DNA of 53,979 nt, taken from NCBI GenBank assembly GCA_027065385.1, contig JAMOOP010000041.1:1-53979 (forward strand), written 5' to 3'. Shown here in pieces: positions 8,702-16,524 of this stretch. This DNA is from Campylobacteraceae bacterium. Its GTDB lineage: Bacteria > Campylobacterota > Campylobacteria > Campylobacterales > Sulfurovaceae. The number at the start of each line of letters is the position of its first letter. Positions within the stretch are counted from its first letter, which is position 1. The position numbers were made by a program, and so were the translations under genes. The notes beneath the pieces were generated by a model. It searched no databases. It was not told the origin of the DNA and saw only the letters and a program-made list of their open reading frames with translations.

Positions 8702-9198
8702 TATTATCCTTTTGAAAAATTATTTAAACATCGTCTCCAAGCTCTAGCTTGAGAATGCATAGGAGAATTAATTGAAAAGAGTATGCATTAGCAAACATAG
8801 TTTAGGAACGAAGAATAAATTCATATCTATTATAGCGTGAGAAGATAACAAAGCTAATACATTCTCTATTTATACTCTTACTTTTGGAATAGTTGCGAAT
8901 GGTTGAAACACTCTTTACAAAATGTTAAGTTAATTTATAACATAAAATAATCATTTTATAGTTAAATTTATAGTTAATATTCTTTTAGATAAAATATCAA
9001 TATGAAACATCTAAAAGGTCACTCCAAACAGTACTTCTCCCTATCTGCAATAGCAATGTACTCAACACTACATAAGCTATCTTGGATTGACAGTAACTAT
9101 CAATATCATAAAAAGGCTTTTGAGTATCAAGAGTATAAAACATCTCCTCCTTATTTAATTAAGAATTTATAAATATTTTTAATTAAAAGGGAGAAAAA
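8702..9198. other. 497-bp intergenic region between divergent mdh2 and porin genes
   Basis: This spacer separates mdh2 (minus) from the porin gene (plus) and should hold promoters for both. Visible structure: a small hairpin, CAAGC-TCTA-GCTTG, near 8738-8751, and an imperfect long inverted repeat with arms around 8777-8792 and 8853-8879 (AGAGTATGCATTAGC against GCTAATACATTC...TATACTCTT). A possible 56-codon frame lies at 9002-9172. I found no cobalamin-riboswitch core and no rRNA or tRNA. Confidence 0.5.
9002..9172 (+). CDS. Possible small protein of 56 residues, unknown
   Basis: An ATG-to-TAA frame starts MKHLKGHSKQYFSLS and ends SPPYLIKNL. It is basic and aromatic, with no signal peptide and no membrane segment. 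No clear ribosome-binding site precedes the ATG, and I do not recognise the sequence. It ends 26 bp before the porin start. It could be a genuine small protein, the tail of a lost gene, or chance. Its bases are slightly less AT-rich than the flanking spacer. Confidence 0.25.
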   Translation: MKHLKGHSKQYFSLSAIAMYSTLHKLSWIDSNYQYHKKAFEYQEYKTSPPYLIKNL

Positions 9199-10260
9199 TT
9201 GGAAAAAAGGGATAAATTTCTATCTACTATATTTTTTATAATAACAACTCTAAATGCAGATAATATAAAAAAAGATATTTTAGAGATAGATAGTTTTGGA
9301 GAAATAAGAGCAGGTACTATTTATATAAAAGATAATGCAGGAAAAAAAACTTCTACACTATCTTTAGGTGGAAAAGTTGGTATAAAGAGCAAACCAATAA
9401 ATGGTTTAAGTGTAGGTACATCACTCTATACAACAAATGCTATATTTGGCAAAGATAGTGAACCAATGTTTTTAGACTCAAATGGAGATAGTTACTCTAT
9501 TGTAGGTGAAGCTTATATAAAAGCTAATCTATACAATACAGAGATAAAAGCAGGACGGCAGATACTTGAGTCACCATTTATAAATAGTGATGATATAGGA
9601 ATAATACCAAATAGTATAGAGGGTTATAATTTACTAAATAGAAGTATAAAAGATACTACTATTATATTATCATTAGTTAATAGTTGGGCAGGTATAGATG
9701 CTCCAAAACCTGAAGAGTTTACTAAGATACAAAATTCAGGTAATGCTATTATTTTAGCAGGTATAATTTATAAAGGGATTAATAATACAACCCTTCAAGC
9801 GTGGCAATATAAGTTAGAACATAAGGATTGGAACTATTTTGAAGCAAAGTTTGAAAATAATAATTTTTCTATAGCTGGACAATATAGTAACCAAGATAAT
9901 GGAAATAGTGTTTATGGTATAGATGGAGCTTTTAATATAGATAATCTATCTATTCATACAGCATATAATAGAGTCTCTGGCATAGTTAGTAATGGTTTTG
10001 GTGGTGGTCCTTTTTTTACATCTAGCGAAGACCATACTATAGAAGAGATTTTAGATGGAGAAGCTAAATTAATTGGTGCAGAGTATAATATTGGTAACTT
10101 TACATTAGGAGTTACTAATGTTTATTTTAATAAATGTGAAGATGAAAGAGATTATCTTGTAAGTTATGCTTTCAATGATAATTTAACAATAGACTTAATT
10201 CACTCAGATATGAGCCGTGATGGTAAAATGAGTAGATTTTTTCTAAATTATAGTTTTTAA
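9199..10260 (+). CDS. Outer-membrane porin, OprD/Campylobacterota type
   Basis: The start is a TTG preceded by an AAAGGGAG ribosome-binding site at a good distance. The 353-residue product opens with a signal-peptide-like stretch (FLSTIFFIITTLNA) likely cleaved after Ala. It continues as alternating short amphipathic strands rich in Gly, Asn and aromatic residues (TLSLGGKVGIKSK, AGRQILESP, GIDGAFNIDNLSIHTAYNR) and ends with the C-terminal Phe (FFLNYSF) used for outer-membrane insertion. This is a beta-barrel porin, and the AGRQ motif is common in the OprD-like porins of this phylum. The gene is 22 bp upstream of a CbiM-like permease, suggesting joint uptake of a metal or small chelate. The substrate is not determinable from sequence. 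Confidence 0.7.
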   Translation: MEKRDKFLSTIFFIITTLNADNIKKDILEIDSFGEIRAGTIYIKDNAGKKTSTLSLGGKVGIKSKPINGLSVGTSLYTTNAIFGKDSEPMFLDSNGDSYSIVGEAYIKANLYNTEIKAGRQILESPFINSDDIGIIPNSIEGYNLLNRSIKDTTIILSLVNSWAGIDAPKPEEFTKIQNSGNAIILAGIIYKGINNTTLQAWQYKLEHKDWNYFEAKFENNNFSIAGQYSNQDNGNSVYGIDGAFNIDNLSIHTAYNRVSGIVSNGFGGGPFFTSSEDHTIEEILDGEAKLIGAEYNIGNFTLGVTNVYFNKCEDERDYLVSYAFNDNLTIDLIHSDMSRDGKMSRFFLNYSF

Positions 10261-10282
10261 ATTTAAATAAAAGGATAAAAAA

Positions 10283-10963
10283 ATGCATATAGAAGCAGGT
10301 GTAGTAAATGGTGCTAAAATGGTACTTAGTTACGCAACAGGAGCAGGTGTTATTGGTATGGGAGCTAAATTAGCTTGGGATAATATTAAAGATAATGGAG
10401 CTATCTCTTTAGCATTAAAGAGTTTAATAGCTACTATTATAGTATTTTGTTGTTTTGAAGTTCTGCCTCATTACCCAATAGGAGTTAGTGAAGTTCATCT
10501 AATTTTAGGTACAACAATATTTTTAATATTTGGAATAGCTCCTGCAATGATAGGTTTAGCTTTAGGGCTTTTAATTCAGGGGATATTTTTTGCTCAATTT
10601 GATTTACCTCAATATGGAATAAATGTAACTACACTTTTAGCTAGTATGTTAATTTTATATGGAGCTAGTAGAAAGATTATTCCTCAAAATATAGCATATA
10701 AAGATATTAGTTACTCTCAAATGTTAAAAATGTCTATAGTTTGGGAAGGTGCAGTTGTAAGTTGGGTTGCATTTTGGGCATTATATGGACAAGGATTTGG
10801 TGCAGAAAATTTACATAATATAGTTACTTTTGGAAGCGCTTATATGTTAGTAATTATAATTGAACCTCTAGTTGATTTAGCAGTTCTTTCTGCTGTTAAA
10901 GCATTTAATAGTGATAAATGTAATATATTATTTGATAAAAGATTAAATAATTGTAAAATATAA
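10283..10963 (+). CDS. CbiM-like energy-coupling-factor permease (Co/Ni uptake)
   Basis: 226 residues, strongly hydrophobic, with about six membrane segments. It begins MHIEAGVVNGAKM. In CbiM/NikM the N-terminal Met-His chelates the metal, and here a second candidate His sits in GVSEVHLILG. The block IGLALGLLIQGIFFAQFDLPQYG, split by one aromatic pair, is typical of the family. The usual partners CbiN, CbiQ and the CbiO ATPase are not next to it. It either works with an energising module elsewhere or acts alone. Cobalt or nickel is the expected substrate, and nickel would fit the hypA gene at the far end of the window. It forms an apparent two-gene operon with the porin, closed by a hairpin. 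Confidence 0.72.
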   Translation: MHIEAGVVNGAKMVLSYATGAGVIGMGAKLAWDNIKDNGAISLALKSLIATIIVFCCFEVLPHYPIGVSEVHLILGTTIFLIFGIAPAMIGLALGLLIQGIFFAQFDLPQYGINVTTLLASMLILYGASRKIIPQNIAYKDISYSQMLKMSIVWEGAVVSWVAFWALYGQGFGAENLHNIVTFGSAYMLVIIIEPLVDLAVLSAVKAFNSDKCNILFDKRLNNCKI

Positions 10964-10969
10964 AGAAGA

Positions 10970-10990
10970 AAGAGGGAGAAAATCCCTCTT
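10970..10990. terminator. Bidirectional terminator between cbiM-like gene and rplS
   Basis: Arms AAGAGGGA (10970-10977) and TCCCTCTT (10983-10990) enclose a 5-nt loop between two convergent genes. On the minus strand the hairpin is followed by a T-rich tract (CTTCTTTATATTTT), favouring termination of the rplS operon. It can also stop the plus-strand porin-permease transcript. Confidence 0.65.
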
Positions 10991-11018
10991 ATATGGAGTG
11001 TGAGAAATTAAAAGAAAA

Positions 11019-11378
11019 CTATTTTCTTCTAAGTTCTTTAATTCTAGCTTTTTTACCTTTTAATGCTCTTAAATAGAATAGTTTTGCTCTTCTTACTCTA
11101 CCTCTTCTAAGAACTGTAATGCTTTCAATACTATCAGAATATAGTGGGAAAATTCTCTCAACACCTATAGAGTTAGCACCAATTCTTCTAACCATCATTG
11201 TTCTACCAGTTCCTTGTCCACGAATAGCAATACATACACCCTCAAAGTTTTGTACTCTACTCTTTTCACCCTCTTTAATATTAACAGCAACTCTTAAAGT
11301 ATCACCTGCTCTAAACTCTGGAACAGACTTATTTTCTAATTGTGCTTGTTCAAAACTCTCAATATATTTGTTTCTCAT
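11019..11378 (-). CDS. rplS: 50S ribosomal protein L19
   Basis: L19 starts with [14 protein letters not shown] and shows the family blocks [18 protein letters not shown] and [15 protein letters not shown], ending in a basic tail [13 protein letters not shown]. The reading frame is open nine codons further upstream, into trmD, but the internal ATG at 11378 fits the family N terminus and has an AAGG ribosome-binding site. L19 lies at the interface of the 50S and 30S subunits. It is the last gene of the rpsP-to-rplS operon, 4 bp after trmD. Confidence 0.95.
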   Translation of the reverse strand: MRNKYIESFEQAQLENKSVPEFRAGDTLRVAVNIKEGEKSRVQNFEGVCIAIRGQGTGRTMMVRRIGANSIGVERIFPLYSDSIESITVLRRGRVRRAKLFYLRALKGKKARIKELRRK

Positions 11379-11382
11379 TAAA

Positions 11383-12081
11383 CTACCTTTTCTTTTTTCT
11401 CTCACTCAATTTGAGTTCGTTATGCATATCTGGTCTAAAGAATTTGGTCTTACATTTAGCCATAGCATTTTTTAAGTCCGAGATTTTAGCGTGATTTCCC
11501 TTTAAAAACTCTGATGGAACACCAATTTCACTGTAGATTTTAGGTTTTGTAAACGATGGTGCTTCTAAAATGGACTCTTCAAAACTCTCAACACTCAAAG
11601 AGTCACTATTTCCAAGTACCCCTTCTACATTTCTACTAATTGCATCACACATAACCATAGATGCTAACTCACCACCTGTTAAAATAAAATCACCTATAGA
11701 AAATACCTCGTCGGCACACTTCTCTATAAACCTCTCATCAATCCCCTCATATCTACCAGATACAAAAACTATATGCCCTTTTTTAGCCAATCTCTTTGCA
11801 TCACTCTGTTTAAAAGGTTTTCCAACAGGAGATACCACAATAATATGAGCCTTATCTTTAATACTCTCTACAGCAGAAAAAAGAGGTTGAGGCATCATTA
11901 ACATTCCTGCCCCCCCTCCTATTATTGGTTTATCTACTCTATTATGTTTATCTTCTGTATAATCTCTTGGGTTTATATAATCTATCTTGATAAAACCACT
12001 ATCTATAGCCCTTTTTAGTATTGAGTCACTAAAATAACCCTTTATAATATTTGGAAAGAGTGAGATAAATGTAAACTTCAT
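11383..12081 (-). CDS. trmD: tRNA (guanine-37-N1)-methyltransferase
   Basis: The 232-residue protein has the SPOUT trefoil-knot motifs of TrmD: an N terminus [36 protein letters not shown], the SAM-binding knot [13 protein letters not shown] and [16 protein letters not shown]. TrmD methylates G37 next to the anticodon and prevents +1 frameshifting. It overlaps the upstream ArsC-like gene by 4 bp and precedes rplS by 4 bp, as in many bacteria. Confidence 0.95.
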   Translation of the reverse strand: MKFTFISLFPNIIKGYFSDSILKRAIDSGFIKIDYINPRDYTEDKHNRVDKPIIGGGAGMLMMPQPLFSAVESIKDKAHIIVVSPVGKPFKQSDAKRLAKKGHIVFVSGRYEGIDERFIEKCADEVFSIGDFILTGGELASMVMCDAISRNVEGVLGNSDSLSVESFEESILEAPSFTKPKIYSEIGVPSEFLKGNHAKISDLKNAMAKCKTKFFRPDMHNELKLSERKKKR

Positions 12082-12413
12082 TTTAAATCTTTTATTAAAT
12101 CTTCATTAAATCCAATAATTAACTCTTCGCCATTTTCTATTACAGGTCTTTTTATTAGCATATTCTCTTTTGCTAACCACTCTATTTTGCCCTCTTTATC
12201 TAAATTTAGCTCTTTTAGTTTTAGAGTTCTATATTTTGTACCTCTATTATTAAATAGTTTATCTACTGTTGTCTTTTCTAACCACTCTCTTATTTTAGCC
12301 TCATTAACACTCTCTTTTTTAAAATCAAAAAAACTATACTCTATATCTTTCTCTTTTAAAATCTTAACTGCTTTTCTAACACTTCCACAACTTTTAATAC
12401 CATATACTATCAA
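12078..12413 (-). CDS. ArsC/Spx-family protein
   Basis: This 111-residue, thioredoxin-fold protein opens IVYGIKSCGSVRKAV, with one Cys at the family's active-site position (Cys9), followed by Ser-Val rather than a second Cys. It retains the ArsC-like features FNNRGTKYR and LIKRPVIE. The best match by pattern is the YffB/ArsC-like branch, often annotated arsenate reductase. With a single Cys and no neighbouring ars genes, true arsenate reduction is uncertain; glutathione-like or regulatory roles are alternatives. It is embedded in the ribosomal operon, overlapping trmD by 4 bp. Confidence 0.75.
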   Translation of the reverse strand: MIVYGIKSCGSVRKAVKILKEKDIEYSFFDFKKESVNEAKIREWLEKTTVDKLFNNRGTKYRTLKLKELNLDKEGKIEWLAKENMLIKRPVIENGEELIIGFNEDLIKDLK

Positions 12414-12446
12414 TCTAAATCCTAACTATTTTTTGTGAAATTATAT

Positions 12447-13088
12447 CTACTTTTTTATAGAGTGACAATATGGAACTATTGGACAAATATCACACTTAGC
12501 ACCTCTTGGCAGACATATAGTCTGTCCAAAACTAACTATTGTAAAATTTAATCTACTCCAATACTCTTTTGGAACTTTTCTCTCTAGCTCTTTTAGTGTC
12601 TCTTTATTATTTTTAGTATCTATAAAACCTAACATATTAGTAATTCTATGAACATGAGTATCTACAGCAATAGAGGGAATATTAAAAGCATTATTTAAAA
12701 CAATATTAGCAGTCTTCTCCCCTACTCCCTTTATACTAAGAAGCTCTTTTTTACTATTTGGTACAACTCCATTAAATCTATCTATTATGGTAAAAGAGAC
12801 CTCTTGAATAACTCTAGCCTTTTTTCTATACATTCCTGTAGCTTTAACTATCTCTTCTAATCTATTAATTGGTATATCTAATATCTCTTGGGGGGTATTT
12901 GCAATAGAAAAGAGTATCTTACAAACCTTTGCTGTAAATTCATCTTTTGTTCTAAGACTTAGGAGTGTGGCTATAAGTATGGTAAATGGGGTTCTTTTAA
13001 ATGAGTTTTTTAATATATTACTTGGACTATTTGAGGGAACACTCTTTTGTAAAATCTCTAAGATTTCTAAAAATTCACTATTTGTCAA
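12447..13088 (-). CDS. nth: Endonuclease III (base-excision DNA glycosylase/AP lyase)
   Basis: At 213 residues this is a full-length Nth. It has the helix-hairpin-helix LLSIKGVGEKTANIVL with the catalytic Lys, the catalytic Asp in AVDTHVHRIT, and a C-terminal [4Fe-4S] loop of pattern C-x6-C-x2-C-x5-C (CLPRGAKCDICPIVPYC). It removes oxidised pyrimidines and cleaves abasic sites. Its start overlaps the rimM stop by 4 bp, so it is translated from the ribosomal-protein operon, an unusual position for a repair gene. Confidence 0.95.
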   Translation of the reverse strand: MTNSEFLEILEILQKSVPSNSPSNILKNSFKRTPFTILIATLLSLRTKDEFTAKVCKILFSIANTPQEILDIPINRLEEIVKATGMYRKKARVIQEVSFTIIDRFNGVVPNSKKELLSIKGVGEKTANIVLNNAFNIPSIAVDTHVHRITNMLGFIDTKNNKETLKELERKVPKEYWSRLNFTIVSFGQTICLPRGAKCDICPIVPYCHSIKK

Positions 13089-13615
13089 GATGCCTCTAAA
13101 ATCTCTTTTCCATCTTTTACTAAAATAAGCTTTTTATCTGTATTAATAGATACAATATATCTATCTATATTTGGAATAAGAAAAAATTGAGCAAAACCTT
13201 TTTCTATTAACTGCTTATTAGTTTTAATAAAAAGATAATTAACCTCTGCTAATCTCTGTATCTCTTTTACTTTTCCTAAAACTTCATTATCTTCTATAAC
13301 TTCACAATCTTCAAGCTCAAACCAAAAGTGTTCACCCTCTTTAAGTTCACACCTCTCTTTTGTCTCTTCTAATGAAGCATATAGTTTAGCATTAGTTAGT
13401 TTTTTGGCATAATCAATTCCATCATAACCTTTAAAAGCTACAGTTCCTCTTTTTAGATTAATACGACTAATCTCAAGTCGCCCTGCACTACTATCAAAAC
13501 TCAAACCTACTTTAAACTGTTCTGGGAAATCTGTATGAAGATGGAGTTTAAGGTCTCCATAAAGACCGTGGGTTTTACCCACTTGTGCTATAAAAAACTT
13601 TTGATTTTTTTTCAT
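13085..13615 (-). CDS. rimM: 16S rRNA processing protein RimM
   Basis: 176 residues. The N-terminal RimM domain opens FFIAQVGKTHGLYGDLKLHL, and the C-terminal PRC-barrel part includes EHFWFELEDCEV, FFLIPNIDRYIVSIN and LVKDGKEIL. RimM binds S19 and helps mature the 30S head. It lies 3 bp downstream of khpA and overlaps nth by 4 bp. Confidence 0.93.
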   Translation of the reverse strand: MKKNQKFFIAQVGKTHGLYGDLKLHLHTDFPEQFKVGLSFDSSAGRLEISRINLKRGTVAFKGYDGIDYAKKLTNAKLYASLEETKERCELKEGEHFWFELEDCEVIEDNEVLGKVKEIQRLAEVNYLFIKTNKQLIEKGFAQFFLIPNIDRYIVSINTDKKLILVKDGKEILEAS

Positions 13616-13618
13616 AAA

Positions 13619-13861
13619 CTATTTTTTGGCTTCAACATTAACACGATAATTAACACCACCTTTAGCTTTACAGCCTGATATTACCGTCTTAATAGAGTTT
13701 ATCATTCGTCCCTCTTTACCTATAAGTTTACCTACATCTTCACTATTAGCTACAATAGTAATCTCATCATATTTCTCTTCAAGATTTTTAATTGAAACAG
13801 ATATATCTTCGGGGTGGCTTACTAAAAGTTTGGCATATTCAGAGACGAAATCAGTTACCAT
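13619..13861 (-). CDS. khpA: KH-domain RNA-binding protein KhpA
   Basis: An 80-residue single KH domain with the RNA-binding GxxG loop in LIGKEGRMINSIKTVI, after a short N-terminal helix (VTDFVSEYAKLLV). KhpA proteins are small RNA chaperones or ribosome-associated factors and are commonly encoded between rpsP and rimM, as here (6 bp after rpsP, 3 bp before rimM). Confidence 0.92.
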   Translation of the reverse strand: MVTDFVSEYAKLLVSHPEDISVSIKNLEEKYDEITIVANSEDVGKLIGKEGRMINSIKTVISGCKAKGGVNYRVNVEAKK

Positions 13862-13867
13862 AATATA

Positions 13868-14095
13868 TTATTTACCTGTTATTTTTTTAACTCTAGCACT
13901 CATTTGAGCACCAACACTAGTCCAATAGTTTAATCTCTCTTCATCAAATTTTAAACCATCTTCTTTAACCATTGGATTATAATATCCAATTGCTTCAATC
14001 CAACCACCATCTCTTCTTTTTCTACTATCTGTTACTACTATTCTATAAAAAGGTTTTTTCTTTCTACCCATTCTTGTAAGTCTAATTGCTGTCAT
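13868..14095 (-). CDS. rpsP: 30S ribosomal protein S16
   Basis: 75 residues with the S16 signature [19 protein letters not shown], then [19 protein letters not shown]. It is the first gene of the tightly packed operon down to rplS. The 153-bp leader upstream contains a minus-strand -10-like TAAAAT (plus strand 14190-14195) and is a likely promoter region. The usual upstream neighbour, ffh, is not present; ridA lies upstream instead. Confidence 0.96.
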   Translation of the reverse strand: MTAIRLTRMGRKKKPFYRIVVTDSRKRRDGGWIEAIGYYNPMVKEDGLKFDEERLNYWTSVGAQMSARVKKITGK

Positions 14096-14248
14096 GTTAC
14101 TTCCTCTTATTTTATATTCTTAAATTTATTTTAAGTACTGACAACTATCTCTAATGACCAAGACACTCATCAACACTTTTGAAAGCGAATTTTATCATAA
14201 AGTTTATTATGTTTTCCATAACTTTAGATAAAATCCTTGAGATAAGTA

Positions 14249-14638
14249 TCAAATATGAAAATCAACATTTGCTAATGCAACGCAGTCAATCTCAACTAAT
14301 ACATTTTTAGGTAGATTTCTCACTTCAACCGTACTTCTTGCAGGTTTGTGATGACCAAAATAGTGAGAATAAACCTCGTTCATCTTTAAAAAACTACCCA
14401 TATCTGTTAGATAAACGGTTGTTTTAACTACATCATTAAAGTGAGCTCCACTAGCCTCTAATACATAAAAAAGATTTTTCATAACTTGATGAGTTTGATT
14501 TACAATATCATCAGCTACAATTACACCTTTTTCATCCATTGGAATTTGACCAGATGTGTAAATCATACCATTTGCTACCACAGCTTGAGAATAAGGTCCT
14601 ATTGCTGCTGGTGCTTGTTTAGTCTCGACGAATTTCAT
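14249..14638 (-). CDS. ridA: RidA family enamine/imine deaminase
   Basis: 129 residues with the RidA motifs APAAIGPYSQAVVANGMIYTS, GQIPMD and the C-terminal PARSTVEVRNLPKNVLVEID, which holds the active-site Arg. RidA hydrolyses reactive 2-aminoacrylate formed by PLP enzymes. It precedes the ribosomal-protein operon on the same strand with a 153-bp gap, and is therefore probably a separate transcript. Confidence 0.93.
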   Translation of the reverse strand: MKFVETKQAPAAIGPYSQAVVANGMIYTSGQIPMDEKGVIVADDIVNQTHQVMKNLFYVLEASGAHFNDVVKTTVYLTDMGSFLKMNEVYSHYFGHHKPARSTVEVRNLPKNVLVEIDCVALANVDFHI

Positions 14639-14660
14639 ATTTTACTTTCCTTATGTAATG

Positions 14661-14996
14661 CTATTTATCTTCATAAAAGATATAGTTTGTTGAGTAGTCA
14701 GAGAATTCAAAATAGACACGATGCTCTCCATTATCTTTTTTACCATTTAGATTTTTATCATTATATCCATACCCATATCTATATGGTCTATCTTTACCAT
14801 TATCTGTACCACTAGCAGTTGTTAGTTTATCAATATCCAGAAATCTTTTTACTAACTTATCTCCAGCATAAACTTCCAAAACTCCATTAGTTCCAGTCCA
14901 GTTTTGAATAGAACGGCTTAGTTTATTTTGTGTCTCTTGAGTACAACCTACAAATAGTATCATCGTACCAATTAAAATCAAATGATTTAGTTTCAT
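14661..14996 (-). CDS. Small lipoprotein of unknown function
   Basis: The 111-residue product has a lipoprotein signal peptide (HLILIGTMILFVGC, with the lipobox FVGC). The mature domain contains GVLEVYAGDKLVKRF and a Gly/Tyr/Asp-rich section, RYGYGYNDKNLNGKKDNGEH, and ends YIFYEDK. It looks like a compact beta-rich domain tethered to a membrane. I do not recognise a function. It is 22 bp upstream of ridA and shares its strand. Confidence 0.65.
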   Translation of the reverse strand: MKLNHLILIGTMILFVGCTQETQNKLSRSIQNWTGTNGVLEVYAGDKLVKRFLDIDKLTTASGTDNGKDRPYRYGYGYNDKNLNGKKDNGEHRVYFEFSDYSTNYIFYEDK

Positions 14997-15041
14997 GAAT
15001 TAATCCTTTTTAAATAAATGTAATATTTTAACACATTAATA

Positions 15042-15716
15042 TTAAGTTGGCATATTAAATTTCTGCGTTATTAGCTCTCCATCGCTATTAAAATAGAGAT
15101 AGTAGAGTTTATCTTTTAAAACAGAAAGACCTGCTAAATATCTAAGTGCTAAATTTGCTTGAAGTGAAGCTATATGCATAACAATAGGAGCTGTAATTCC
15201 CCCTACTTTATGCTCACCTATATTAAATACTCCAAATGAAGCCTTTTCAAAAAAACAAACCTGTCCATTAAACTCCTCTACACTTGCATATATCCAAGGT
15301 GTTTTAGTTCTCTTTGAAAAAGAGTCTATATCTTCTCTAGTTTTTAGATTATCGGTTGCATCTAAAATTAAATCATAGTTATTATTTAACTTCTTAAACT
15401 CCTCAAAGTCCATTCTATAAGCTATTGATTTTACAAAAGGATTTTTTGATTTTATAACATCTACAACTACATCAGCTTTATATTTTCCCTCATCTTTAAG
15501 AGTAAAAGCTATCTGTCTATGTATATTATGAAGTGATACTGTATCAAAGTCAACCATATCGACTTGTCCAATTCCAGAAGTTCCTAAAGCATAAGCTAAA
15601 GAACAACCAAGCCCACCTGAACCAATAATTGCTATTTTTTTATTTTGAAGTAAATCTTGCCTCTCTTTACCCCAAAGTTGGATTTGTCTATTAAAATAAT
15701 TATCTACGTTTATCAT
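15042..15716 (-). CDS. ThiF/MoeB-family (E1-like) adenylyltransferase
   Basis: 224 residues. It opens YFNRQIQLWGKERQDLL and has the nucleotide-binding loop IIGSGGLGCSLAYALG, VDFDTVSLHNIHRQI (Asp and Arg for ATP), and ILDATDN. It lacks the paired CxxC zinc motifs of typical MoeB and is shorter. These enzymes adenylate the C-terminal Gly of a sulfur-carrier protein such as ThiS or MoaD. No carrier gene is adjacent, so the pathway (thiamine, molybdopterin or other) is open. It is separated by 57 bp from the tRNA array. Confidence 0.8.
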   Translation of the reverse strand: MINVDNYFNRQIQLWGKERQDLLQNKKIAIIGSGGLGCSLAYALGTSGIGQVDMVDFDTVSLHNIHRQIAFTLKDEGKYKADVVVDVIKSKNPFVKSIAYRMDFEEFKKLNNNYDLILDATDNLKTREDIDSFSKRTKTPWIYASVEEFNGQVCFFEKASFGVFNIGEHKVGGITAPIVMHIASLQANLALRYLAGLSVLKDKLYYLYFNSDGELITQKFNMPT

Positions 15717-15773
15717 GATGAAAGTGTATCTAAAAAAAGTTAATTAGGATTGAAATATTTAATGAAAAAGATA

Positions 15774-15850
15774 TGGCGCGGTGGACGAGACTCGAACTCG
15801 CGACCCCCTGCGTGACAGGCAGGTATTCTAACCAACTGAACTACCACCGC
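15774..15850 (-). tRNA. tRNA-Asp(GTC), copy 1
   Basis: A 77-nt cloverleaf on the minus strand: acceptor GCGGTGG pairs with CCACCGC, the discriminator is G, and CCA is encoded. The anticodon loop CTGTCAC gives GTC. It is identical to the copy at 16274-16350, and is the last tRNA of the array. Confidence 0.97.
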
Positions 15851-15901
15851 ACCTATAATTGAGAAAATATTGCATCATACTTTACTTAAAGTAAATACAA
15901 A

Positions 15902-15977
15902 TGGTGGTCGCTACAAGACTCGAACTTGTGACATCTACCTTGTAAGGGTAGCGCTCTACCAACTGAGCTAAGCGACC
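15902..15977 (-). tRNA. tRNA-Val(TAC), copy 1
   Basis: 76 nt, acceptor GGTCGCT with AGCGACC, discriminator A, CCA encoded. The anticodon loop carries TAC. The sequence is identical to the copy at 16106-16181, with tRNA-Glu between the two. Confidence 0.97.
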
Positions 15978-16001
15978 TTTAATTGTCTTTGGATAAAACT
16001 T

Positions 16002-16077
16002 TGGCGACCCCTAAAGGATTTGAACCTTTGTTTTTGCGATGAAAACGCAATATCCTTGGCCACTAGATGAAAGGGTC
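16002..16077 (-). tRNA. tRNA-Glu(TTC)
   Basis: 76 nt, acceptor GACCCTT pairing with AGGGGTC with one G-T wobble, discriminator G, CCA encoded. The anticodon stem TTGCG/CGCAA encloses TTTTCAT, giving TTC. It is the only non-duplicated tRNA of the array. Confidence 0.95.
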
Positions 16078-16105
16078 ATCTTGACCTAAAACAACTGTTA
16101 AAAAA

Positions 16106-16181
16106 TGGTGGTCGCTACAAGACTCGAACTTGTGACATCTACCTTGTAAGGGTAGCGCTCTACCAACTGAGCTAAGCGACC
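16106..16181 (-). tRNA. tRNA-Val(TAC), copy 2
   Basis: An exact duplicate of the tRNA-Val at 15902-15977. Only 3 bp separate it from the tRNA-Lys upstream, so the primary transcript must be cleaved between them. Confidence 0.97.
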
Positions 16182-16184
16182 AAG

Positions 16185-16260
16185 TGGTGACCCGTCTAGG
16201 ATTCGAACCTAGGGCCCATTCCTTAAAAGGGAATTGCTCTACCAACTGAGCTAACGGGTC
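16185..16260 (-). tRNA. tRNA-Lys(TTT), copy 1
   Basis: 76 nt, acceptor GACCCGT with ACGGGTC, discriminator A, CCA encoded. The anticodon loop CTTTTAA gives TTT. Identical to the copy at 16369-16444. Confidence 0.97.
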
Positions 16261-16273
16261 ACACTAAAAAACA

Positions 16274-16350
16274 TGGCGCGGTGGACGAGACTCGAACTCG
16301 CGACCCCCTGCGTGACAGGCAGGTATTCTAACCAACTGAACTACCACCGC
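16274..16350 (-). tRNA. tRNA-Asp(GTC), copy 2
   Basis: An exact duplicate of the tRNA-Asp at 15774-15850, with identical encoded CCA. It lies between the two tRNA-Lys copies. Confidence 0.97.
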
Positions 16351-16368
16351 ACCTAAATTAAAATATCG

Positions 16369-16444
16369 TGGTGACCCGTCTAGGATTCGAACCTAGGGCC
16401 CATTCCTTAAAAGGGAATTGCTCTACCAACTGAGCTAACGGGTC
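16369..16444 (-). tRNA. tRNA-Lys(TTT), copy 2
   Basis: An exact duplicate of the tRNA-Lys at 16185-16260. It is the first tRNA of the array in the direction of transcription, 80 bp downstream of pncC. The order of transcription is Lys-Asp-Lys-Val-Glu-Val-Asp. Confidence 0.97.
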
Positions 16445-16524
16445 ACGATTTTGACTTACCTAATGAATAAGTGGACGGAATTATAGCCTATGAAATCTAA
16501 TATGTCAAGGGTTTTTTAAAAATT

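Noticed and set aside
9199-10963. Cobalamin riboswitch upstream of the porin-permease pair
   Set aside because: I looked for a conserved B12-box-like core in 8702-9198 and saw none, so control by cobalamin is not supported.
11379-11405. N-terminal extension of rplS overlapping trmD
   Set aside because: The nine extra residues are not part of L19; the internal ATG has a ribosome-binding site and the family start MRNKYIESF.
16063-16245. 60-codon minus-strand frame
   Set aside because: It lies across tRNA-Glu, tRNA-Val and tRNA-Lys; the frame is a by-product of tRNA sequences.
15774-16444. Repeated blocks that could look like a CRISPR array
   Set aside because: The repeats are 76-77 nt cloverleaf tRNAs with encoded CCA, not short direct repeats with unique spacers. 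No CRISPR array was found in the window.
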